The notes under the pieces were generated by a model. That model did no database searches, had not been told where the DNA came from, and saw only the letters and a list, made by a program, of their open reading frames with translations. 64,000 bases of DNA from JACRAR01 sp041674385 (GTDB lineage Bacteria; Pseudomonadota; Gammaproteobacteria; Burkholderiales; Rhodocyclaceae): assembly GCA_041674385.1 (NCBI GenBank), contig JBAYVU010000003.1:62001-126000 (forward strand), written 5' to 3'. Below, in pieces: positions 1 through 8,804 of the stretch; within the stretch, counting starts at the first letter, position 1; the number at the start of each line of letters is the position of its first letter. Made by a program: the position numbers and the translations under genes.

Positions 1-883
1 CCAGCGACGGCGTGGCCGAACCCAGCACGATCGGTATGCCGCGCTGCTGGGCGCGCCAGACGGCGACATCGCGGGCGGAATAACGCAAGCCTTCCTGCTG
101 CTTGAAGGAGGCATCGTGCTCCTCGTCGACGACGATCAGTCCCAACCGGGGCAAGGGGACAAACACCGCCAGGCGCGTACCGAGGACGATGTCGGCATGT
201 CCTTCGTGGGCATCAAGGAAACCAAGCGCTCGCGCGGCGTCGGTCATGCCGCTATGCGCCGAAACAGTCCGTGCGGTGGGAAAGCGCCCGGCCACGCGTT
301 CCTCCAGTTGCGGCGTCAACGCGATTTCAGGCACCAGCATCAAGGCTTGTCGTCCTTGCGCCAGGGCTTGCTCGATCAAACGCAGATACACTTCGGTTTT
401 ACCGCTGCCGGTGATGCCATGCAGCAGGAAACTCGCGTAACGGCCAAACTCGGCAGCGACAGCCGCGACGGCAACGGCCTGCTCGGGTAACAATTCCGGC
501 ACGCCGGACGGCGTAAGCTGCTCTGCTCCTCGCGCTTGGGGAAGATTTCGACGACGAGGCAGTTTGCCGCGTCGCAGATGGGGCGGCAAAGCCATCGCCA
601 TGACTTCGCCGAGCGGACGCTGATAATAACGGCTGCAAAATTCTGTCAGCGCCAACCAATCGTCGGGCAGTACCGGCAGTTCTCGTAAGATCTCGCCCGC
701 CGGCTTAAGTTTGTCGATGGCGTGTTCGCTGGTCGCGGCAATGGCGACGATGACACCCACCTTCTCTCCCTTGCCAAAAGGAACCCGAACACACCGACCG
801 ATATCTTGTGGCAACGCATCATCCGACCGGTAATCGAACAATTGCGGCAAGGGAATATCGATGGCGACCCGCAGTATGGTCAT
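1..883 (-). CDS. priA: Primosomal replication protein N' (PriA helicase), 3' part beyond window
   Basis: The frame is open from an ATG at 883 to the window edge, so about 294 N-terminal residues are present and the C-terminus is missing. The start reads MTILRVAIDIPLPQLFDYRS, which fits the 3'-DNA-end-binding domain of PriA. Further on, the Walker A box GITGSGKTEVY (about positions 385-420) and the DEEH box (about 115-135) mark a superfamily 2 helicase core. PriA reloads the replisome at stalled forks. The gene lies downstream of hemE on the same strand, an order familiar in betaproteobacteria. The family is about 700 residues, so more than half the protein is outside the window. Confidence 0.95.
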   Translation of the reverse strand, partial: MTILRVAIDIPLPQLFDYRSDDALPQDIGRCVRVPFGKGEKVGVIVAIAATSEHAIDKLKPAGEILRELPVLPDDWLALTEFCSRYYQRPLGEVMAMALPPHLRRGKLPRRRNLPQARGAEQLTPSGVPELLPEQAVAVAAVAAEFGRYASFLLHGITGSGKTEVYLRLIEQALAQGRQALMLVPEIALTPQLEERVAGRFPTARTVSAHSGMTDAARALGFLDAHEGHADIVLGTRLAVFVPLPRLGLIVVDEEHDASFKQQEGLRYSARDVAVWRAQQRGIPIVLGSATPSL

Positions 884-1302
884 ACTTCTTTCAGTGTTCA
901 GAGGCTTGCCGCAAAATCGTCGACAACACTTCGTTTTCGTCGGCTAATCCATTGCCACAAAAGAGGAAAACAGTTACCCACGGTGTCTGTGGATAGTTTT
1001 GTGAACAATTACCGGAATAATCGCGGGATTCAGCAGCAGCCCAAGCTCTCCGCCACGGCATCAGCCGATCTGTTTTGCAAAATTCATTGAAAATCAACAA
1101 TATGCCGTAAGCACAAAATATCGAAGATAAAGTCTTCAGTATTTCATGGTCTTGCGCTCGACTGTGCATAAGTCAGGCACTTGCTGCCATTTTCGGCTCT
1201 CGTCGGAACGGCCCGCGAGGATTCACTCTGTCGAATGAAATGTCACTAAGTGAGCACTAACATTGCGATATACAACAAGCATTTTGGCCGCTCAAAATTC
1301 GG
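884..1302. promoter_or_regulatory. Intergenic region hemE-priA with DnaA-box-like sites
   Basis: This 419-base gap should hold the priA promoter. I see no convincing gene in it. It has an A+T-rich patch (about 1070-1140) and several DnaA-box-like nonamers. TGTGCATAA at 1163-1171 fits TTATNCACA on the opposite strand, TGTGGATAG at 988-996 has one mismatch to the TTATCCACA box, and TGTGAACAA at 1000-1008 has one mismatch to TTATNCACA. A weaker TTACCCACG is at 974-982. Whether DnaA binds here is unknown. Confidence 0.35.
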
Positions 1303-2379
1303 TCAGGGCCGATGAAAATGCCGACTATATTCGTGCACTGTGTTTACCAGCGTCGACACATTCTGCGGCGGAGTGAACTGGGAAATGCCATGGCCAAGAT
1401 TGAACACATGCCCGCCGCCGGGACCAGTCGCATGAAAGTCGTCGAGTACCCGCTTCGCTTCGGCAGCGATCACCTCGGGCGAAGCAAACAAAGTCATCGG
1501 ATCCAGGTTGCCCTGCAAAGCGACCTTGTCGCCGACGCGCCGACGTACTTCGGCCAGACTGGAGGTCCAATCGAGACCGACCGCATCGCAGCCAATACCG
1601 GCGATGTCTTCCACCCACTGGCCGCCTCCTTTGGTGAACACGATGCTCGGAATGCGCTCTCCCTCGTGTTCCTTGATCAAGCCAGCGACGATGCGCTGCA
1701 TGTAGGCCAGCGAAAACTCGCGGTAGCCACGGTACGGAAGGGTGCCGCCCCAAGTATCGAAAATCATCACGGCCTGGACGCCCGATTCGATCTGCGCGTT
1801 GAGGTAGCTTGTCACTGATTGCGCCGTCACCGCGAGGATGTGATGCAGCAGATCCGGTCGTTCATAGAGCATGGTCTTGATGCGGCGAAAATCGTCCGAA
1901 GCGCCGCCTTCGACCATGTAGCAGGCCAAAGTAAAAGGACTGCCGGAGAAGCCGATCAGCGGCACGGAATTATCCAGCGCCTTGCGGATCTCGACAACGG
2001 CGTCCATCACATAACGCAAGTGGTCATAAGGATCCGGCGCGGCCAAGGCACGGATTTCCCATTCCTCGCGCAAAGGCCGCTCGAATTTGGGGCCTTCGCC
2101 TTCCGCGAAATACAGGCCGAGGCCCATCGCATCGGGTACCGTGAGTATGTCGGAAAACAGGATGGCGGCGTCCAGTTCGTAGCGCGCCAAAGGCTGCAAC
2201 GTTACCTCACAAGCCATGTTGGGCGACTTGCATAAATTCAGGAAGTTGCCGGCGCGGCGGCGGGTTTCGCAATATTCAGGCAAATAACGCCCGGCTTGGC
2301 GCATCAGCCAGACGGGAGTGTATTCGACCGGCTCACGCAGCAAGGCGCGTAAAAAGGTATCGTTCTTGGGACGTGTCAT
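1303..2379 (-). CDS. hemE: Uroporphyrinogen decarboxylase
   Basis: HemE decarboxylates the four acetate side chains of uroporphyrinogen III to give coproporphyrinogen III in cytoplasmic heme synthesis. The 358-residue length is normal. The N-terminal signature PVWLMRQAGRYLPEY contains the conserved substrate-binding arginines, and the second signature region GFSGSPFTLACYMVEGG follows near residue 150. The start MTRPKNDTFLRALL is typical of the family. priA follows downstream on the same strand after a 419-base gap, so the two are probably transcribed separately. Confidence 0.97.
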   Translation of the reverse strand: MTRPKNDTFLRALLREPVEYTPVWLMRQAGRYLPEYCETRRRAGNFLNLCKSPNMACEVTLQPLARYELDAAILFSDILTVPDAMGLGLYFAEGEGPKFERPLREEWEIRALAAPDPYDHLRYVMDAVVEIRKALDNSVPLIGFSGSPFTLACYMVEGGASDDFRRIKTMLYERPDLLHHILAVTAQSVTSYLNAQIESGVQAVMIFDTWGGTLPYRGYREFSLAYMQRIVAGLIKEHEGERIPSIVFTKGGGQWVEDIAGIGCDAVGLDWTSSLAEVRRRVGDKVALQGNLDPMTLFASPEVIAAEAKRVLDDFHATGPGGGHVFNLGHGISQFTPPQNVSTLVNTVHEYSRHFHRP

Positions 2380-2445
2380 GGTGGCGCCGCCGACTTTGCG
2401 TTCGTGTGGTAGATTCGCGCCATTTTACGCCCTTTAGCGCCTGAC

Positions 2446-3708
2446 TCAGACTTCTCCTTCGTCCTTCTTGCCGGATCGCAGACCGAGATCCTTGAGCTTG
2501 CGATAAAGATGGGTACGTTCCAGCCCGCTCTTTTCCGCCAGACGGGTCATGTTGCCGCCATCCAATCGCAAATGGTGCTCGAAATAGAGACGCTCGAACG
2601 CCTCGCGGGCCTCACGCAACGGCAATCTCATGACATCCGGCGACAGATCGCTGGGGATGACGCTGCCGACACCTGCCATGGTGAGCCGGCTTGCCACCTC
2701 CTCGGCATCGATTTCCTCTTCCAGCGCAGAAATGGCCAGTGATTTGACCGCGCTTCGCAACTCGGCATAGCCACCCGGCCAGACATACTGGCGTAGCGTA
2801 TTGAGTGCCGCAGTCGAAAAACGTCGCGTCGGCACGCCGTGGAGTTCAACCATTTGTGCCAGCAGATGGCTGGCAATGCCGGGCACCTCGTCGCGCAAAT
2901 CGGCCAGCGATGGCAGATTCAGCCAGATGTCGGACAGGCGCGTCAGCAAAGCTTCTTCCCATCCCAATTCCAGCAGCGTAGCCGTATCGTGGGCAGTGGC
3001 GACGATCAGGCGCATAGCGTATTTCTCCAGCCGCTCGTGGGCGAACTGCACATTCTTCTGCTGCAAGCGGGAAAGCCGACCGAGTTCTTCGACATACAAC
3101 ACGCCGCCGTTGCTTGCCTGCAAGACCTCAAGCGTCAGCGGGGCGCTATCCAGCGCCAAGTCGATCCAGACTTTGCCCGGAACGTGCAGCGAGCGGGCTG
3201 CCAGTTCGACGATGCCCCCCTGTGCCGTCTTGAGCATCACGGCGCGACTCTTCTCCGCGACTTGTTCAATTCGCTTTCTGAGATCGCGCAATGGCGCCGA
3301 GCGTGGAAAAGCCGCCAGCGTCAAGGCGCCTCCCGCCGGCACCGAAGTTTTGGCCAGTGCCCGCTTCACTGAACTGAGCAGCTTTTGCAAGGCGATCGGT
3401 TTCTCCAGAAAATCCTGCGCTCCGATGCGGGTGGCCTCCACTGCCGTGTCGATGGTTCCGTGACCCGACATCATGATGACGGGCATGGTCAACTGACCGC
3501 CGCTGGCCCATTCCTTGAGCAACGTAATGCCGTCAGTATCGGGCATCCAGATATCCAGCAACACCAGGTCGGGACGCGCCGTACCACGCGCCATGCGCGC
3601 TGCCGAGGCATTCTCGGCAAGCCTGACTTCATGTCCCTCGTCGCTCAGGATTTCCGAGAGCAGTTCCCGAATTCCCATTTCATCGTCTACTACGAGTATT
3701 TGTGCCAT
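2446..3708 (-). CDS. ntrX: NtrX-like response regulator with degenerate AAA+ domain
   Basis: This 420-residue protein has an N-terminal receiver domain (AQILVVDDE; phospho-acceptor D52 in LLDIWMPD; FLEKP lysine near residue 103) and a C-terminal Fis-type helix-turn-helix (LAEKSGLERTHLYRKL). The middle aligns in outline with the sigma54-activator AAA+ domain but is broken at key sites. No GETGTGKE-type Walker A or GAFTGA loop is visible, and the Walker B is reduced to GGVLYVEELGRL. It therefore probably regulates without activating sigma54. The gene follows ntrY by 17 bases and is surely its partner. NtrYX systems are linked to nitrogen and redox control in related bacteria; targets here are unknown. 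Confidence 0.85.
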   Translation of the reverse strand: MAQILVVDDEMGIRELLSEILSDEGHEVRLAENASAARMARGTARPDLVLLDIWMPDTDGITLLKEWASGGQLTMPVIMMSGHGTIDTAVEATRIGAQDFLEKPIALQKLLSSVKRALAKTSVPAGGALTLAAFPRSAPLRDLRKRIEQVAEKSRAVMLKTAQGGIVELAARSLHVPGKVWIDLALDSAPLTLEVLQASNGGVLYVEELGRLSRLQQKNVQFAHERLEKYAMRLIVATAHDTATLLELGWEEALLTRLSDIWLNLPSLADLRDEVPGIASHLLAQMVELHGVPTRRFSTAALNTLRQYVWPGGYAELRSAVKSLAISALEEEIDAEEVASRLTMAGVGSVIPSDLSPDVMRLPLREAREAFERLYFEHHLRLDGGNMTRLAEKSGLERTHLYRKLKDLGLRSGKKDEGEV

Positions 3709-3725
3709 AGTCTCACTTCATTCTT

Positions 3726-5873
3726 TCAAACGGCCAGCGGCAGCCTGATGGTGACATCGGCGCCGCACGGTTGACGATTGGCGATACGGATTTCACCGTG
3801 ATGTTCGTCCACGATTTTCTTGACAATGGCCAGGCCCAGCCCGCTTCCCTTGGTCTTGGTGGTGACGTAGGGTTCGAAAGCGCGCGCCAGAATGCTCGCT
3901 GGGAAACCGTTGCCGTTGTCCCTGACGCTCAATAACACTCCCCCATTTTTTTCGGCCCGTTGCGTGACGATCAGGATTTCCGGATCCTCGGCATCGCCAG
4001 GAACTTCTTCCACCGCTTCTTCCGCGTTGGTCAGCAAATTGTGTATCACCTGCCGCAGTTGCGCGGCATCGCCCAAGACACGTGGCAACTCCGGCGCCAA
4101 TTTGGTGGCCAAGCGGGCGTGCGAAGTTTCGTAGAGTCCCAGGATTTCCACCACCAGCGCGTTCAGATCAAGCGGTTGCAGCTGTGCGGGCGGTGTGCGG
4201 GCATAGTCGCGAAAATCGTTGACCATATTTTTCATCGCTTCGACCTGGTTGACGATCGTCTGTGTCGCGCGGCTCAGCATCGCCTGCGCTTCCGTGTCCA
4301 GCTTGGCGGCCAGTTTCTGTTGCAGCCGCTCGGCCGAAAGCTGTATCGGCGTCAGTGGATTCTTGATCTCGTGTGCCAGACGCCGCGCGACCTCGCCCCA
4401 GGCGGCGGAACGCTGCGCGGCGATGAGCTGGGTAATGTCGTCGAAGACCACCACGAACCCGCCGCCCCCCGTCAGGGGCAATGTCGACCCGCGCAACAAC
4501 AATACCTGAGTTGCCCCGCCCATATGTTCGATTTCGATCTGGCGCTGCCATTCGCTGCCGTCCTCACCCAGGGCCATGCCCCCTTCGAAACCCTCGCGGA
4601 TCGCCTCTTTTAGGGTGGTATCCCCTGGCCAGTCGGCCAACAGCTTTCCTTCCAGCGCTTCGAGCGCATCGCCGAGTATCGCACTGGCGCCGCGATTGGT
4701 GGCGCGCAGCACAAAGCCGCTGTCGAAAGCCAGTACCCCGGCGGAGAGATTGGCCAGCACGCTTTCGAGATAAGCGCGCGCCGCTTCCACTTCGCCGCGA
4801 TGTCGTTCGGTCTCGCGCCGCGCTTCGTCGAGCTGGCGTGTCATCCGGTTGAACGATTGCGTCAGCACGCCCAACTCGTCGTGCGTTTCCATCGCCGCAC
4901 GCGGCGTGAAGTCGCCTGCCGCTACTGCCTGCGTGCCTTCGGCAAGAATCAGCAACGGCGCCGCGAGACGTTTGGCGAGGAAAAAAGCCAAAGCGATCGC
5001 CGCAAACAGCGCCAACAACAGCGTCAGCGTCAAGGTCAGGGTATAGATGTGCTTCAAGCCCTGGCGTCCGACAGACAGCTCCTGATAATCGCGGTAAGCC
5101 GCCTCGACGCTGGCGGCGCTTTTGGCGATCGCCGGCGGCACCGATTGCGTCACTTGCAGTACGCGCGGTTCCATCGTCGATGCGCTGCCGGTCGCCGGCA
5201 CAAGCACGCGCAGGATCAGGCCCGAAGTGGCATCTCCCTCCACTTGCGACAAACCGCGGTTCTGGCGCCCCTGGCGCAGTTGCGCGGGGCTGGGTAGATC
5301 GGGAAGCAGTTTGTCAAGATCGCCCAGACTGCTTGCCAATACCTTGCCCGAAGCGGAAAGCAAAGTCGCCGTTTGCGCGCCCGCCTGTTCACGAAGACGA
5401 TTCAACTGGGTCGTTTGGGCCACTGTGGAATCGCCGCCATCGCCCAGTTTCAACGCCATGCCGCGTGCCTTGTCGGTCAATTCGGCGAGCTGGCTGTCAA
5501 GCACATTGCGGCCCAGATTCAGGCCACCTTCCAGGGCGCTATCCACGCGGACATCGAACCACGATTCGATGCTGCTGATCGCGAATTGCAGCGATACGCC
5601 ATACACCAGCGCCCCCGGCAGAACCGCCATCAGCATCAGCATCAGCATCAGCCGCGACTTCAGCCGGGAACCGAATACTTTCTGGCGGTACTCGCGCCAC
5701 ATCGTGCGCAACTGCACGACGACAAGTGCCAACAGGGCAACCACGATCACGACGTTCAAGCCCAGCAGCAATGGATAGTTGCTGGCGAAAAGCACCGTGT
5801 TGGCGCTGGCTGAAGCCAACAGGAACAGCAGGATGGCGCCGATCGCAGCCGCGACGATGGCAAGGATTTTCAT
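3726..5873 (-). CDS. ntrY: NtrY-like sensor histidine kinase
   Basis: This is a 715-residue inner-membrane kinase. Hydrophobic segments lie near residues 5-25, 33-53 and 75-97, an extracytoplasmic region follows, then another membrane segment near 280-300. A HAMP segment, a PAS-like region and a HisKA domain with H501 in RLAHEIKNPLTP come next. The ATPase domain shows the N box NLLTNAEEAVE and the G boxes DNGNGFP and GSGLGLAIVKK. The start codon overlaps the stop of the DUF4390 gene by four bases (ATGA), and ntrX follows, so the three genes look co-transcribed and translationally coupled. The signal sensed is not evident from the sequence. Confidence 0.9.
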   Translation of the reverse strand: MKILAIVAAAIGAILLFLLASASANTVLFASNYPLLLGLNVVIVVALLALVVVQLRTMWREYRQKVFGSRLKSRLMLMLMLMAVLPGALVYGVSLQFAISSIESWFDVRVDSALEGGLNLGRNVLDSQLAELTDKARGMALKLGDGGDSTVAQTTQLNRLREQAGAQTATLLSASGKVLASSLGDLDKLLPDLPSPAQLRQGRQNRGLSQVEGDATSGLILRVLVPATGSASTMEPRVLQVTQSVPPAIAKSAASVEAAYRDYQELSVGRQGLKHIYTLTLTLTLLLALFAAIALAFFLAKRLAAPLLILAEGTQAVAAGDFTPRAAMETHDELGVLTQSFNRMTRQLDEARRETERHRGEVEAARAYLESVLANLSAGVLAFDSGFVLRATNRGASAILGDALEALEGKLLADWPGDTTLKEAIREGFEGGMALGEDGSEWQRQIEIEHMGGATQVLLLRGSTLPLTGGGGFVVVFDDITQLIAAQRSAAWGEVARRLAHEIKNPLTPIQLSAERLQQKLAAKLDTEAQAMLSRATQTIVNQVEAMKNMVNDFRDYARTPPAQLQPLDLNALVVEILGLYETSHARLATKLAPELPRVLGDAAQLRQVIHNLLTNAEEAVEEVPGDAEDPEILIVTQRAEKNGGVLLSVRDNGNGFPASILARAFEPYVTTKTKGSGLGLAIVKKIVDEHHGEIRIANRQPCGADVTIRLPLAV

Positions 5874-6478
5874 TTTGCCTCGTGCTCCGTCGCTGCGGTT
5901 GGAGTGAATTGCCAGTGCAGCACTTTCGCTTCGACCTGCCAGTCCTTGTTGGCGATGGCGTCGACCTGCAGCGGCTTGGGAAGTTGCTGGCGATCCAGCG
6001 CCAGGCGCAACGCCACTTGATAGGTCTCGCCGATCTTCAGCGCATTGCGGTCGGCCACCGGCAATGCGGCAGCGCGGCCCAGCACGCGCAATGCCTCCCC
6101 CAGCGTGGAAAAATTCTGGTGCAGCGTGCCGCCTCGGGAAAGCCGGTACTGGCGCGTCAATGGAATATAGGCGAGACGATAATTCAAAGTGCGCCCGGCG
6201 ATGTGTTCACTGGGCCAGTACCAGCGATTGCGCGTTATTTGCAGTTCCAGCGCGAAATACAGAGGCACGCCGCGCGAGACGGCGTCTTCGAAATGACTGC
6301 CGAGGTCCACCCCAAATTCGGCCGAAAGCACGTAGCCATCTTCGCCACCCGTCAGCTTGGCGGAAATCGGCTCGATCGTGCCGGCCCAAGCGATGCGGCA
6401 CAGGCCGAACCATCCCACCAGGACGATGGCCAACAGCAGCCGCTGCACAGGCTTACTTGTTTTTCCGCAACAGGGCAT
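5870..6478 (-). CDS. DUF4390 family exported protein
   Basis: I place the start at the ATG at 6478 (MPCCGKTSKPVQRLLLAIVL), giving about 202 residues. The frame is open further upstream, but that part lies inside rsmB. The hydrophobic N-terminus ends in a likely signal-peptide cleavage region (RIAWAGTIE), so the protein should be exported or membrane-anchored. The remainder (SRGVPLYFALELQITRNRWYW) matches what I know of DUF4390, a family found between rsmB and ntrY in betaproteobacteria. Its function is unknown. It overlaps rsmB by 26 bases and ntrY by four, which implies coupling with the NtrYX system and suggests an accessory role in sensing (inference). Confidence 0.75.
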   Translation of the reverse strand: MPCCGKTSKPVQRLLLAIVLVGWFGLCRIAWAGTIEPISAKLTGGEDGYVLSAEFGVDLGSHFEDAVSRGVPLYFALELQITRNRWYWPSEHIAGRTLNYRLAYIPLTRQYRLSRGGTLHQNFSTLGEALRVLGRAAALPVADRNALKIGETYQVALRLALDRQQLPKPLQVDAIANKDWQVEAKVLHWQFTPTAATEHEAK

Positions 6479-7802
6479 AGTAAAACCCATCCTGTTCCGC
6501 ATGCGGCAACAGTTGCCAGGACAAAGACTGCGACCCTCCCTCCCCCACGGGAAGGCGCAATGCATCGACATGACGCGCGGTAAAACTGGCCATCTGCAAT
6601 TCGTTTTCCTCGGGAAACAACGAGCATGTGCAATAGAGCATTTTGCCACCAGGGGCAAGCACATGCCACAGGGCGTCCAGAATCGCGGCCTGGGTGCGGG
6701 CGAATTTCTCTATGTCGGACTCTCGCCGCAACCATTTGATGTCGGGGTGGCGACGCACCACGCCCGCCGCAGAACAAGGCACGTCGGCCAGGATACGCTC
6801 GAACGGCCGCGCGTCCCACCAGTCTTCGGGCGCACGGCAATCGGCGGTTTTAACCTCCGCATGCAAGTCGAGGCGGTCGAGGTTTTCGACAATGCGCGCA
6901 GTCCGCAGTTGTTCGGGGTCGAGCGCGAGCAGATCGATATCGGCCAGTTCCAGCAGATGCGTGGCCTTTCCGCCCGGCGCGGCGCAGGCATCCAATACCC
7001 GCATACCATCTTGCACATCCAGCAAGGGAGCCGCACGCTGGGCTCCCCAGTCCTGCAAGGTCACCAAGCCAGCAGAAAAACCCGGCAGCTTATCCACGTT
7101 CTGCGGATGCTCAAGCAGGATGGCATTGCTTTCTTCTGCCAACAAACGGGCGCCGATGCCGGCTTCGCGCAGCAGCGCGAGGTAGGTCTCGCCATCGCTG
7201 CGGCGGCGGTTCACCCGCAGGGTCATCGGTGGATGGGAATTGCCGGCCGCCAGTATGCTTTGCCAATGCTCGGGATAAGCCGCCTGGATTTTGTCCATCC
7301 ACCAACGTGGATGCTGGCAGCAAGCCACCGGATCGGCATCGCTCGCAGCCAGCAGTTCGGTATTCCGGCGCAGGCGGTTGCGCAACACCGCATTGGTCAA
7401 CGCCCTGAACTGGCCTTGCCCAATCCCGGCGGCGGCGTTGACCGCTTGATCCACCGTCGTATGCGCATCGGCGGGGCGCGCTTCGAGCCGGTAGAGCGCA
7501 GCAAGCAGCAGGGCACGCTGCAAGCGTGCCTCTGAGTTGTCGTAAGCATCCTGGAGCGGCGAACGCAGCAGGCGGGAAAGCAAAAAATCGCCTCGGCCAT
7601 ACTGTCGCAGCGTTCCATATGCCAGATCCTGCACGGCACCGCGCTGCGCAGGGGAAAACTCATGTGCTTGCCAGCAGAAGGAAAGCGCGGCATCCAGACT
7701 GCGGCCGCCGATGACGCCGGCAATCACTTCGGCAGCTCGCAGCAAAGCGAATGCCCGTGAGTCGGCTGCCAACCTCGGCTTGGATTTGATTCCAGACTTC
7801 AT
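6453..7802 (-). CDS. rsmB: 16S rRNA (cytosine-967-C5)-methyltransferase RsmB
   Basis: RsmB uses S-adenosylmethionine to methylate C967 of 16S rRNA. The 449-residue protein has an N-terminal NusB-like RNA-binding domain (residues about 15-150) and a Rossmann methyltransferase domain. The SAM motif reads VLDACAAPGGKATHLLEL. The PCSAAGVVRRHPDIKW segment carries the family's PC motif, and the catalytic TCSLFPEEN motif follows. It lies downstream of htpX and overlaps the DUF4390 gene at its 3' end, within a long minus-strand run. Confidence 0.95.
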   Translation of the reverse strand: MKSGIKSKPRLAADSRAFALLRAAEVIAGVIGGRSLDAALSFCWQAHEFSPAQRGAVQDLAYGTLRQYGRGDFLLSRLLRSPLQDAYDNSEARLQRALLLAALYRLEARPADAHTTVDQAVNAAAGIGQGQFRALTNAVLRNRLRRNTELLAASDADPVACCQHPRWWMDKIQAAYPEHWQSILAAGNSHPPMTLRVNRRRSDGETYLALLREAGIGARLLAEESNAILLEHPQNVDKLPGFSAGLVTLQDWGAQRAAPLLDVQDGMRVLDACAAPGGKATHLLELADIDLLALDPEQLRTARIVENLDRLDLHAEVKTADCRAPEDWWDARPFERILADVPCSAAGVVRRHPDIKWLRRESDIEKFARTQAAILDALWHVLAPGGKMLYCTCSLFPEENELQMASFTARHVDALRLPVGEGGSQSLSWQLLPHAEQDGFYYALLRKNK

Positions 7803-7861
7803 TGCCGCGCACCGCGCAGAATTCGATGCGAGGGATTATATAGACACGGACTGATTTAACG

Positions 7862-7888
7862 CGGCATGGGGGATTGCCCCCCGTGCCG
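7862..7888 (-). terminator. Hairpin after htpX
   Basis: The arms CGGCATGGGGG and CCCCCCGTGCCG pair around an ATTG loop with one imperfection. The hairpin sits just downstream of the htpX stop on the minus strand, before rsmB. No U tract follows, so it is a weak candidate for an intrinsic terminator and may instead act as a processing or attenuation site. Confidence 0.4.
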
Positions 7889-7901
7889 AACGACGAGCAG
7901 G

Positions 7902-8744
7902 CTAAGCCATGGCTCGCAGACGGGCGACCCGTTCTTCGGTCGCCGGGTGCGTCGAGAACAGTCCCGCGATGCCGCCGCCCGACAGCGGGTTCATGATCAT
8001 CATCTGCGCAGTCTCGGGGTGCGCTTCGGCAGTTGCCATGGGAATGCCGCGAGCATAAGCGTCGATTTTGGTCAGGGCGTCAGCCAAGGCATGGGGCTCG
8101 CCGCAGAATTCGGCTCCACCACGATCGGCATCGAACTCGCGGGCACGCGAGATGGCCATCTGGATCAGACTGGCGGCGAGCGGGGCCAATATCATCACCA
8201 GGATACTGGCGAAGGGATTGCCTGGCCGGCCATTCTCGTCACGACCGCCGAAGAACATGGCGAAATTGGCCAGCGCCGAGATGGCGCCGGCCATGGTGGC
8301 GGAAATTGTGGAAATCAGGATGTCGCGGTGCTGCACATGCGCCAGCTCATGCGCCATCACGCCGCGCAACTCGCGGGCCGAAAGCATTTGCAGTATCCCG
8401 CGCGTGGCGGCCACGGCGGCGTGCTCGGGGTTGCGGCCGGTGGCGAAAGCGTTTGGCTGTTCCTCGTCGATGATATACACGCGCGGCATCGGCAATCCGG
8501 CACGCCCGGCCAAGTCTCGCACCATGTGGTACAGATAGGGCGAAGAGGATTCATCCACCTCCTGCGCGTTGTACATCTTCAGCACCATGCTGTCCGAGAA
8601 CCAGTAGGCGAAAATGTTCATCGCGCCGCCGAACAGCAGCGCCAGCAGCATGCCCTGCGCGCCGCCGAGCATGCCGCCGATGGCGCCGAAGAGCGCGACG
8701 ATCGCCGCCATCAGCGCGGCAGTTTTGATCCAGTTGCCTAACAT
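7902..8744 (-). CDS. htpX: Membrane zinc metalloprotease HtpX
   Basis: HtpX is an inner-membrane M48 protease that degrades misfolded membrane proteins. The 280-residue protein has two N-terminal membrane segments (about 5-45), the zinc motif HELAH (H132, E133, H136), and further hydrophobic segments near 145-190. The segment FDADRGGAEFCGEPHAL supplies the third zinc ligand region. The start is supported by a good AGGAGG ribosome site. The gene lies between fmt and rsmB on the same strand. Confidence 0.95.
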   Translation of the reverse strand: MLGNWIKTAALMAAIVALFGAIGGMLGGAQGMLLALLFGGAMNIFAYWFSDSMVLKMYNAQEVDESSSPYLYHMVRDLAGRAGLPMPRVYIIDEEQPNAFATGRNPEHAAVAATRGILQMLSARELRGVMAHELAHVQHRDILISTISATMAGAISALANFAMFFGGRDENGRPGNPFASILVMILAPLAASLIQMAISRAREFDADRGGAEFCGEPHALADALTKIDAYARGIPMATAEAHPETAQMMIMNPLSGGGIAGLFSTHPATEERVARLRAMA

Positions 8745-8804
8745 GATTGTTTCCCTCCTAACTGAGCGATTCGCCGGGATTAGATTGGGAGCAAAAAGAA
8801 TAAT

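Noticed and set aside
891..1169. 92-codon minus-strand frame between hemE and priA
   Set aside because: It has no ribosome site, no recognisable family and lies in the A+T-rich regulatory gap.
884..1302. Definite replication origin call
   Set aside because: The DnaA-box-like sites are few and dnaA is not in the window, so I only report them as an observation.
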